A stretch of DNA of 64,000 nt from Corythucha ciliata (Eukaryota; Arthropoda; Insecta; Hemiptera; Tingidae): contig CM075938.1 of NCBI GenBank assembly GCA_038030265.1, forward strand, positions 4,503,009-4,567,008, given 5' to 3'. Under the pieces are notes generated by a model that was not told the origin of the DNA, did no database searches, and was given only the letters and a program-made list of their open reading frames with translations. A program made the translations under genes and the position numbers. This document shows, in pieces, positions 54,524 through 64,000 of the stretch (the first letter of the stretch is position 1; every line of letters starts with the position of its first letter).

Positions 54524-56745
54524 GGCGTGGATTCAGGATTTGTTCAAGAGAGAGGGGCTTGAGAAATTCTACTAAAGATGACTTGGCAGCCATTTGCTGC
54601 CTAAAATTAGCTAAATTAGCTATTCCCACCATACAGAATCCTAGACTGACTATACTCGCGCCCCAAAATGGCAAAACTAAGTATTTGAGCCATAAAAATA
54701 GCCAAACTGACTTCACGCGCCCTGAAAATAGCTAAAACTGATTCCGCCTTGAAAAAAGCTAAACTGATTATACATAAGTGCGCTAAAAATATCCAAGCTG
54801 GTGATTCCCGCTCTAAAATTGTCCAAGCTGACTTTTTTTAAGCGTCATAAAACTGGATCAACTGGCAATTTGTGCACTGATAATGCCTGAACAGATGATT
54901 CCTGCTCTAAAAATGGCTAAACAACCACCCGCGCGCCAAAATTGGCCAAACTGACGGTTTTCGCGCCTTGACTTGACGTACTATTCACGCCCTATATAAA
55001 TGGCCAAACTGACTCTACGCGCCCTAAAAATGGCCAGACTGGGCAATCAAGCCACAAAATCGGCAACACCATTCTATGTGCCCCAGACAAGGGCACATAG
55101 AGTCAGTTTAACAATAAACTGACGATTCGCGCCTTAAAAAGGCCTAAACAGATTATTCCTGACCTGAGAATGGCAAAAACGACAATTCCCGCGTCAAAAA
55201 TAGCCAAACTGAGCCTTCACAATGTCTAAATTTAACATTCGTGCCCTAAAAAAAAAAATAATAATAAAAAAAATAAAACTGGCTATTCACTCCCTAAAAA
55301 TGGCATATTCGTACTCAGATACGGATCTAGGATTTGCTCAAGCGAGGGGCTTGGGCTTGGGAGATTGTGTGCTTCGCTAGACTGACTAAAAATGGCTTGA
55401 CAGGGCAGTAATTCACTACCTAACAACTGCTAAACTGACTATAATCGCGCCTGCAAATGGCAAAACTGACGATTCTTGCATTTAAAATGTATATTTGCGC
55501 CCTAAAAATTGGCATTTACCACTCTATAAAACCGCCAAAATGACTTCACACGCCCCAAAAATAGCCAAATTGGCGATTCTCGCTCTAAAATGGTCAATAT
55601 GACTCTAGGCGGCCTGGAAATGCCTTAACAGATTATATTCCTGTCCTGAAAGCTGCAAAATAGACCATTAGCGCGCCAAGAATGGTCAAAATAACGATTC
55701 GTGCGTAATTGGCTAGAAGTGACTAATTGAACCCGCCTATACGCTGTTATGTTTGGGCAAAGTATAACTGACGATTCGCGCCCTGAAAATGGCAAAATCA
55801 ACCAGTCGCACGCCAAAAATGCCCTAACTGACCATTATCGCCTTGGTTTGACGCCCTATATAAATGTCATGCTTCAAGACTACACGCCCTAAAATTGGCC
55901 AAACTGACTATGCAAGCCATGAAATCGGCAAAACTGACTCTATGCGCCCTAAAAATAGCTTAACTGACGATTCGCGCCTTGAAAATGCCTAAACCCAGAC
56001 GATTCCTGTCCTTAAATTGGCCAAACTGACCATTAGCGCTTTGAAAAATAGAAATTTCTCGCTCTAAAAACAGCAAAACTGACCATTTCGACTAGTAAAA
56101 CTGATGATTCGAGCACTTAAAATATCGCACTGACTCTTCATGCCTTAGAAATGACCATTCTGACATTTTGCGCCGTAAAAATGGCCAAACTGGCTATTCA
56201 CGTCCTAAAATTAGTAATACCAACTCTACATATAGCGGCCCGCGAGATTCGTGCTTTGAAAGGTCCGAAACGGATGATTCATGTCCTGAAAATGCAAAAT
56301 CGACCATTATCCAGCATAAAAAATGGCCAAACTGAACCTCATGCCCTGAAAATGTCTAAACTGACGATTCGTTCCCTAAAAATAGCAAAACTGACTATTT
56401 AAGTCTTAAAAATGGCATACTCGTACCAGAAATTCACGGTCCAAAGATTAGCTAATCAGATCTTTTGCGCCCTACAGAGGCTACTGCGCGTCTTCAAAGT
56501 GGCTATCGGCACCAGCAAAAAAAACTGATCTTCCGCGGCTTGAAAACGGTGAAACTGCGGACAATTCGTGCCTTAGAAATACCGGAACCGATCATTCGCG
56601 CCTTGTATAGATGGCTTAAATGACGATTTGTGCCATGCTGCACCGAAAAAATTGCCAAACTGGCTATTCGCGCCCTTAAAAGATGAATTGACTATTGGCG
56701 CAGAGTTGACTATAAAGGACCGTGCCCTTTATGTAATTTGAAAAC
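54524..56745. repeat. Family B arrays with two leaders
   Basis: Two successive arrays, each starting with the leader (GGATTCAGGATTTGTTCAAG at 54526; GGATCTAGGATTTGCTCAAG at 55323) and followed by many ~30-bp units. ORFs are artefacts. This is about 2.2 kb with no gene. Confidence 0.65.
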
Positions 56746-56778
56746 CCCCCCCAAGAAAAATTCCTGGGCACGCCACTG

Positions 56779-56902
56779 CCTTTCCGACTTGATGAAGGAC
56801 CGTCACCAGATGCTCCCCCTGATGCCCTTCTTCTTGCGTGTGGCGGAAAAAATTCGAGTGTTTGTCCTTGCCGCCATGTTCCGCAACTCGAACCTTTAGG
56901 CT
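56779..56902. repeat. Left arm of 124-bp inverted repeat
   Basis: Exact reverse complement of 57537-57660 within the GIY-YIG coding region. Confidence 0.9.
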
Positions 56903-57833
56903 ACGTCGACGATGTATTGTGCCTCTTTCAGGGAGACAATATTGAGCTCGCGGGACTTCTAAGTTACCTGAACGGGTGTCACGAGAAAATTAATTTCACG
57001 ATGGAGGTGGAGGTTGATGCCAGAATAAACTTTTTAGATCTGGCGGTAAGTAGAGAGGGTGGAAGGCACTCCTGCTTCACAGCTCCTCTAACCATCACCC
57101 CCGGCAGAAAATGAGTGCGTTTCACAATTTTGTCCACCGCTTAACTTCTGTTAAATTGGAACAAGATGCTTTCGATAGAGAGCTAGATTATGTGAAGCAC
57201 TGCGCCGAGGTGAACGGGTTTTCGGCGTCCATCGTTGACCGGATTATGGAGAAGAAGAAGATGAAGAGCATCATTTCCTTGGCGTACCCCTCCGACCCAA
57301 GGGATTCTGAAATAAAGACGAAAAAGTGGCACAGCATCCCTTATTACGGAGGAATTTCGGAGAGAGTTGGACGGCTTCTGGAAAGGAATGGGTTTAACGT
57401 CGCCTTTTCTTCAAAGGACACGTTAAGGACAATGGTCTCAAAGGGGAAAGATCCAGTGCCGGACATGGACAAATCAGGTGTTTACCGTATTACCTGCGGT
57501 GACTGTGGTAAACACTACACCGGACAGAGCGGCAGGAGCCTAAAGGTTCGAGTTGCGGAACATGGCGGCAAGGACAAACACTCGAATTTTTTCCGCCACA
57601 CGCAAGAAGAAGGGCATCAGGGGGAGCATCTGGTGACGGTCCTTCATCAAGTCGGAAAGGGGTCGGTGATGAATTTTCTCGAAGGCGTAGAGATTAAAAA
57701 CGCGTTGAGCGATAGGTCTCTGAATGCAAGAGAGGAACTCCCCGTTCCCTCCCCATTAGTTAATATCCTTGCATCCTTTCCTCAAAACGTTGCCAGTCCT
57801 AAAAAGACAACGGACACGATTGTGTTTACGTAA
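56902..57833 (+). pseudogene. Penelope-like RT end plus GIY-YIG endonuclease
   Basis: Starts at GYVDDVLCLF (RT active site), then KINFTMEVEVDARINFLDLAV. A frame change near 57110 leads to an open 240-codon stretch: linker with SIPYYGGISERVGRLLERNG, then GVYRITCGDCGKHYTGQSGRSLKVRVAEH (GIY and YIG strands, conserved Arg and His, and Cys ligands), the FRHTQEEGH block and FLEGVEIKNAL with the conserved Glu. It ends at TAA 57831-57833. The endonuclease looks intact while RT is mostly gone. Confidence 0.85.
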
Positions 57834-58003
57834 GTTCCTATGTTCTAGTCAATATACTCTTTTAGATTATTTATTGCCGTTTTATTGTTAATTGCTCATT
57901 TATTTCATTTTGCTATCCCCCCTTACCAGTTTATTATTACTCTTTAGTTTAAGATTGAAAGACTGTACAGGTGATAGGAGTGCTGTTTTTATGTTAACTT
58001 TTA
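57834..58003 (+). other. 3' UTR of the Penelope-like element
   Basis: AT-rich sequence between the endonuclease stop and the hammerhead-like motif. Confidence 0.5.
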
Positions 58004-58045
58004 GATCACTGAAGATGCTCTAGTAAAGAGTGAAACCGGTTTGAT
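58004..58045 (+). ncRNA. Hammerhead-ribozyme-like motif
   Basis: ATCA (stem I), CTGAAGA core, CTCT...AGAG (stem II), GAAA, ACCGGT (self-complementary stem III, as in dimer-type hammerheads), T at the cleavage position, TGAT (stem I). It lies where Penelope-like elements are known to carry such motifs. Stem I is only four pairs. Confidence 0.55.
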
Positions 58046-58129
58046 GTACCTGCATAATACAAATTGTGGTGAAGACGACATCTGTTGCGATTTATTTACA
58101 AAGACTTATTATTGAGAAATAATAGGCCA

Positions 58130-58400
58130 AAAGCGAATAGGATGCTGAATAGCCGCAAAATTAGCACAAAACGCTATTTCACTGCTGAAATTGGGAAAAA
58201 TCGCTTATTTGCAATTTACAGATATAAAGTTATGGAAAAACGCTTACAAAATGAAGAAAATCACTAATTCGCGGCAAAAATTGAAAAAATCACCAATTAG
58301 TGCAGCTGAAATTATGAAAAACGTTAATTTTAAGTTCAAATTGAAAAAAAAGTGCTAATTCTCAGTTAAAAATGGAAAAAAATTGCTAATTTGCTAATTT
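58130..58400. repeat. Family A array
   Basis: Forward units (GCTAATTCGCGGCAAAAATT) interrupted by the fold-back element that follows and seen again from 59570. Confidence 0.55.
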
Positions 58401-58403
58401 TTA

Positions 58404-59465
58404 AATTATAAATTTCACCGCACTTAATTCGAGAATTATAGACCAAGAGCCAGCGAAGTAAAAAGTGCAACCATTTGCATACTTTTCTTACCCAGCGCAT
58501 AAAATCGAGAATAATTCCCCAATAATGGGAAAAATTGTCTGCCTCCATTTGGACGTGACGAAACCGGTGGCAGACGGCATCAAAGATTCACTTCTGGGGA
58601 GAAGTAACACAAATTCCGATCATACGGCAAAGACGTTCTATTCACGTGATTACGCATTGAAAAATACGGGGACATGCATATTACATTTAATGCTATCACG
58701 TTCTATGGAGTCGAGCCAATGGCAAAGTCGTGAAAGCTTAAAACCCTCTAATTTGAAGTATCGGTTTTCGGTGCCAGGGTACTGTTTTCTGGGGGCAAAT
58801 AGGATGAGAAATCTGAAAAAAATATTTTAAAAAATCTATGAAGAACAGTTCTTATGCTATCGTAGAAAAGCAGTGTCACTTCAGGTAAGAACACACCCCA
58901 AAAAATGTTTTAGGCTGCAGTGTGTGTGAAATTATGGTTACTTTCACCACGAAATATGAAAATTCATAATACGCACCGTAAATCAGAGTACAGCCGATGG
59001 GATCTTTCAAAATGCATCGAATAAAAAAAAAAGGATTCGATACTAGAATTTTTCGTCCCTCTTCTTCAAATTGGCCCCGTATACCCTGATACCGACAAGC
59101 AGTACTTCAAATCAAAGGGGTTTTCGACTTTTCCGACTTTTCCTTTGCCACGCAGCCGCAGGACCCGTGAGCATGAAACGTAATATTCATTTCCCAATAT
59201 TTTCCAATGCGTTATCACGAGAATAAAACGTCTTTGCCGTCTGGCCGGAATTTTTGTTACTTCTCCCCACAAGTGAATCTTTGATGCCGTCTGCCACCGG
59301 TTTCGTCACGTCCAAATGGAGGCAGACAATTTTTCCCACTATTGGGGAATTATTCTCGATTTTATGCGCTGGGTAACAAAAGTATGCAAATGGTTGCACT
59401 TTTCACGTCACTGGCTCTTGGTCTATAATTCTCGAATTAAGTGCCGTGAAATTTATAATTTAAAA
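58404..59465. mobile_element. Large fold-back element, ~390-bp inverted arms
   Basis: 58404-58796 and 59075-59465 are inverted copies. They are close to identical in the outer 250 bp and more diverged inward, with about 280 bp between. ORFs at 58465-58830 (+) and 59399-59187 (-) are mirror images of the same arm sequence, so they are not independent genes. Flanks on both sides are family A repeat, which suggests insertion into an A array. Confidence 0.75.
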
Positions 59466-59569
59466 ATGATGATTTTTTGGCAGAAATGGATGGATAGAAT
59501 TTGTTGGTTTGAAAAAGAAAAAAAAAATCAGAAAAATGGCAATTTCATGCATGGCTATAGTTCAATGTT

Positions 59570-59760
59570 AAAAAATACGCTAATTCACGGCTAGAACTGA
59601 AAAGAAGCAATAATCTATACCTATAAAAGTTATATAAAATTGCTAATGCTGTGGTAAAATGTGAAAAACCGCTAATCTGCGGCTGAAATTGAGAAGAACG
59701 ATTCACTCGGCCAAAATTGAGAAAAGCGCTAATTTGCGAGTAGAGTCCAAAAATCGCCCT
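59570..59760. repeat. Family A array, continuation
   Basis: Forward units resume after the fold-back element. Confidence 0.5.
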
Positions 59761-61630
59761 TAACTGAGAAATTGAGGCTATGATGAGGCCAGCAAGATGG
59801 CCAGATTCAAGAGTGTGCTGGCTGGGTGGAATGATGACTAAAATGTGAAATTACTCCCCTCCCCTCACCATCACGAGATTTCAATCTGACAAATTCCTAC
59901 CTACGCACTGATTTAGACTCAAACTATAGAGTCTTGATTCTGGAAACTGAGTGTTTAGCTTAATACCGGGCACGCCCCGACTCGTGAATTGACAATTATT
60001 CAGGCATTCAAACTGAGTAATTAGCCTACCTAAAATAAATATCTTGAAAAGTCACAATTTGTCGACGAAACCTCCACAGAAACGGTGACACTTAGTCGAG
60101 AGATTGATAATATCGCGCTAGACGCTGACTATTAATGCAGAAAACTGGAATTTAACCCCCAAGAACCAGACTCTTTCATTTCTCGACGCCCAGAAAATGG
60201 TCCAACTCACCATCTTGGACAATTTTGTGGCACAAAATGACCACTCATCCTGGGAAATGTTGATTTGTTATGTCAGGATGGTCATATCGCCCGGTTAAAT
60301 ACTCTAAAGCTTGAGTACTGATGATAATTCCATCAAGTCGATCCCGAGGCCTGAACGAGCGTCAGTTTTGCCGTCCACACGCTCAAACTTTCCGTAGGGA
60401 AAGACTGGATTCGAGCTTTCCGTAGGGAAAGACTGGCCGTGTAGCCGGGCCTTTAGACTGGAGTATCAAACCGGAATTGTAATGCGGACCCCAAAAGCTC
60501 CAATAGAGCAATGTGGGCTCGGGAGACGTCGGGAATTCGTCCCGTGCTTTCATGTATACTGAATCCGCTTATGGTCTGAGTTGGTAGTCCATAAATGGTC
60601 TACAGCAGTCAAACACGAAAAGCAATCAAATTTCCTACAGTAAACCAATCAGTTTTCTATAAAATTGGTTCTCATACCCACCGGCTTAGTTGAAAACAGA
60701 ACGTCGTCGAATATGCCCTGACTACACTGGCATTAGAGGCGGGATGAGATGACAAAATAATGAATTATTAGGCAGGAAGAGTGGGAGCATCCAACAATTT
60801 GATGAGAAAACGTCTGGGTATTGAGATTCATACCTTTATGAATAGACCGGAATAGACCGTGAAAAATGACAATGTTGGAGGTTCGCGGTCGTATCGTAAT
60901 CTCACGTTCGTTAAATATTTGTTCAATGCAAATAAAAAATACAGGAAGACGATTACTATTACTATGTCACGAACCACGTAGGCGCATTAAAAACGAAGTA
61001 CCAAGGGACTTTACGAGCACAGTGTGTTAGAATTACCGTCAAAAATATTTCTATAATTTGATATTCAAATTTCTTCCCAGACAAAAACGAAACATAAGTT
61101 ATATTTCAATAAAACAGAAAATAAGAAAACTTATCAATTTTGTTAGCTACGTTTGTTTACATTGTGCAGGAAACTAGGGAAGTTCTGTGGCTGTTACCCT
61201 AAAAGCAACCTCTTTTGACAGCTGTAATCTTGGGGTCGTCCCCTTGAACCCCTCTTTCCTTCAAGGCTCCCTCCATGATATTACTCCTCTATGGTATTAC
61301 CTTTTCAATTTCTGCCTCTGAAGCCCAAACAAAACAAAACAAAAAAAAAAGAAAGGAGCTGGGCCACCACGCTACACCCCCCTTAAATCCGCCAATGAAA
61401 TTTGTGTCTGTAGTACTCAAATTACCCAGGAAAATTAACCCAGAAACAAGAGAATTTCATGAAGAGGCGGTAAATTGTGTCGAAGGATTTGGAATTTTGG
61501 CCTCAAGAATTGTATTTTTGCACATGTAAGCATAATTGATTCGCAAAATAGTATTTTCTAGGTAGGGGGGAGGGGTAAATCTGAACTCCTCAGATTCTTG
61601 CTCCCCCAATGCCGGCTAACTTCCACTGCC
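59761..61630. other. Unassigned sequence
   Basis: No gene recognised in about 1.9 kb. A 23-bp phrase around CTTTCCGTAGGGAAAGACTG occurs twice in tandem at about 60389 and 60415 and is itself palindromic. 60190-60260 has faint family B words. The ORF at 61275-61529 is low-complexity. Confidence 0.35.
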
Positions 61631-62035
61631 ACTGGCTCTTTTTCTTAATTTTACACTGTAAATTAGACATTTTTAATAACTTTTGGCGCAATTTAGAGAT
61701 TTTTTCACATTTAGCTACGAATTAACGCCTTTTTTTCTTTTTAGCCAAAAACTTGCTTCTAAGAAGACGAGGTTTTATCAATTACAACCTAATTAGCGTT
61801 ATTTCCCAATGTTGGACGCGAAATTGCGTTTTTCCTTACCTTAGCTGATAATTCACGATTTTTCTCAATATCAGCCACGAATTATAGCGCTTTTGGCTCA
61901 ATTTCAGCCACCAATCAACGTTTTTCGTATATTAACAGCTAAATAGCCATTTATCCTTATTTCAGCAGTCAATTGGAGTTTTTCTATGCCTTTTCTACTA
62001 TTTTTTCCGTGAATTAGCGTGCTTTTTAAATTTTA
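61631..62035. repeat. Family A array
   Basis: Reverse-orientation units, followed by a C run at 62041-62050. Confidence 0.55.
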
Positions 62036-62050
62036 ACTCTCCCCCCCCCC

Positions 62051-63714
62051 CTATTTATAGTCCTCTTCAAATTAGCATTCGTCTGACATGTTCATAACCA
62101 TTTTTGGCAAAATTTCGTGCTCCATGCCCCGGCCTCTTCATCCGACTTATCCGAGGCACACTGTGCCAATAGGGTGAAGGGATTTGGAGATCGGAAATGC
62201 TATACACATAATAGTTAAAGTGGGGATAAAGTTCAGAAATAGGGAGAGGGAATGTTATAACTCAGAAATGACTGTATAAAACAGTCCAAGCTCCATATAG
62301 GAGGAGAAAGAAAAGAGCTCATAGTTTGTGTTACAGGCCTTCTCCCAGTTGATCTGAATCAAATCCTGCCGATTGTTTATTTCTTTTGCTTTGTGCTTCA
62401 GTTGACTGCTCGAATGGAGGAAAATTTATATTCTCATCTTCAATTTCTTGAATTTATTCAAACAAAAAATCCAGTTTGAAGTTGCGAAAGATATATTTTA
62501 GGACTATTTAGAAGAATAGACCGGCGAATCCACGAAAAAAGGTACTAAAATAAAGATAAAAAAAGGGTTGAAAATGAAGGAGAGCATTGTTAACTGAAAA
62601 GGCAAACAGCCCCGGACTTTTTAATATATTCCAGAGATGGTAAGATCTCCCATCTAGGAACATATATAGCCTTGTCCCCGGCTAAATCCTTTTCTCGGTC
62701 CTGGGATTTTCAGTGGACAATTACCCTGGCCCAACCACAAAAATATTTACGGCCGAGTCTAGTTATGTTAATCCCTCTTCGAGAAATAGAGAGAGACAGA
62801 CGGATAGTGAGTAAGCGAGACAGGAAACACCAAAAAAAGCCCAGGTTTATTAGAAATGACGATGAAGGGGTGATGGGGGTGATCGAGGGGAATTCGGATG
62901 ATTATGAAGAAGAAGAGGGTGGAGGAGGAAGCGTAAACTCTTCGCGGCGGTGGATACACTCACTTCTAATTGGGCAATATCCGCGGAGGAATCGAGATTC
63001 CTTACGACAAAGATGGCCGGTCCACCTTACGACATTTGAGAACAAGCGTTGTATAAAACAAGACCGGTTGTCAACTATCCCAACTCCTCCCCCTTTTTTA
63101 TAAAAAGGGAAAAAACAAAACAAAAATTCCTCTAACTATACTCCTCCTCTTGCGCAACTTATTTTGAGAAGAAAAAAAACAAAAACAAGAACTAGTTCGG
63201 GAGAGCTTTAACCTCTTCGATAATTTCAAAACAGTTTATTCATGAGCCTGTTAAGCATTCTTTTTTTCGGCTAAGTAATGGGATAAATGACTGGTTCGGT
63301 TCGGACTAGAGAACTTTTTTAAGAGGGCATCTCTCTCATTTAAAATAGACGGAATTCTTCGTGGAACGGACTGTGCACCTTGATGTCGTTTCTTCCCTCA
63401 ACTTTTAAAAATGGGAATTTGGCATAGCTCAAACCACCTGCCCTCGCATGAATGTAACTCATTTTGGACGAAACTTCCTAGCGGCAACCCCCCGAATCCC
63501 GAAATTTCAACAAAAATCGGACAATAGAAATGAAAGCATCCATACTCATTTGGGTGGCTCTGCAAGCTCGTTGGGGAAACCATATGAAAGTGATAGTTTT
63601 ATGTGGCTGATACTAGGATGGTGGAGGGGGCAGTGGCGCCGAAACGATTTCAATGGGGTGTAGCAGAATTCTGGAAAAAGGACCCACCCACCTCTCGGGA
63701 TGGTCATATGGGTG
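62051..63714. other. Unassigned sequence with one unrecognised ORF
   Basis: A plus-strand ORF (62672-63103, 143 codons) has an Arg-rich middle, an acidic Glu-Gly run (EEEEGGGG) and a charged tail, but no family features. It could be an exon or chance. The remainder is AT-rich and has no visible structure. Confidence 0.25.
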
Positions 63715-64000
63715 GGAAATGGCCAAATAAACAATTCCGCAACCAATGAAAATGGATAAACTGACAATATACTATATACCCTAAAATAACCAAACCCCCC
63801 AAAAGGACAAACGGTAGTCGATCGCGCCTCTTTGCAAAGCGTCAGGGACGATTCACCGCTTGAAAGTGGCTAAACTGACTGATCTACGCCCAAAAAAGTG
63901 GCCACACGTGGACTATTTGCGCTTCGCTCTACTAAAAATAGGTAAAAACAGCTAAATTGGCTATTTGCACCCCTTAATAGTGCAAACTGACGATTTGCTA
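63715..64000. repeat. Family B array running off the window
   Basis: Units such as AAAGTGGCTAAACTGACTGA to the window end, including the CTTCGCTCTACTAAAAATAG leader-like phrase at about 63923. Confidence 0.55.

Larger units (their letters stand above)
56779..58080 (+). mobile_element. Third Penelope-like element, 5' end an inverted copy of its own endonuclease region
   Basis: RT is truncated to the YVDD box onward (56900-57110), then linker and GIY-YIG endonuclease (57111-57833), and a 3' UTR with a hammerhead-like motif (58004-58045). Segment 56779-56902 is a perfect 124-bp reverse complement of 57537-57660. The element thus starts with an inverted piece of its own endonuclease gene joined to mid-RT. 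It is not autonomous. Confidence 0.87.

Noticed and set aside
58465..58830. 121-codon ORF and its minus-strand twin at 59187-59399 as a gene pair
   Set aside because: Both are the same inverted arm read from opposite strands; no protein family features.

Overview
This is animal nuclear DNA, most likely from an invertebrate and perhaps an arthropod. The evidence is spliced genes with GT-AG introns, Penelope-like elements, CR1/Jockey-like and LOA/I-like LINEs, a Ty3/gypsy-type LTR element, tRNA-derived repeats and wide stretches of short-period degenerate tandem repeats. I cannot name the species.

Host genes are few. Two paralogous four-exon genes on the minus strand (585-1651 and 21888-22925) encode small secreted proteins with two C-terminal LDL-receptor class A modules. 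Fragments of a third copy lie at 21276-21470. Both intact copies keep the same intron positions and phases and a TATA box. About 20 kb of mobile DNA separates them. A possible isolated first exon lies near 51686.

The standout feature is an intact, young LTR retrotransposon at 10153-18331. Its two 1032-bp LTRs differ at three positions by eye, and it is flanked by a 4-bp target duplication, ATGG. Gag ends at a textbook -1 frameshift site: slippery A AAA AAC, then UAG, then a 9-nt spacer and an 11-bp stem. The Pol frame opens with an AMSH-type JAMM/MPN+ deubiquitinase domain that keeps every residue expected for both zinc sites. It is followed by aspartic protease, reverse transcriptase, RNase H and a DD35E integrase. 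A retrotransposon carrying its own predicted Lys63-ubiquitin protease, expressed by frameshifting between Gag and protease, is the best candidate for an undescribed system here.

Other mobile DNA: a truncated CR1/Jockey-like LINE (2851-5345, minus); the 3' end of one gypsy-like element (5346-5640, plus) beside a decayed gypsy fragment (5655-7178, minus); three Penelope-like elements (23894-25609 minus, 26101-27690 plus, 56779-58080 plus), two of which begin with perfect inverted copies of their own downstream sequence; a Jockey-like LINE fragment (33243-35825, minus); a LOA/I-like LINE with an A-tail (about 35870-40741, plus); a LINE RT fragment (43830-44745, minus); tRNA-Thr-like repeats in palindromic arrangement (25769-26095 and 51835-52359); and fold-back elements at 42890-43790, 53193-53416 and 58404-59465.

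Much of the rest is degenerate tandem repeat with a 29-31 bp period (families A, B and D) or about 21 bp (family C). Families A, B and C appear to descend from one unit. Some A and B arrays have conserved unique flanks, which suggests they are the interiors of non-autonomous elements. I found no CRISPR array, rRNA gene or bacterial-type operon.
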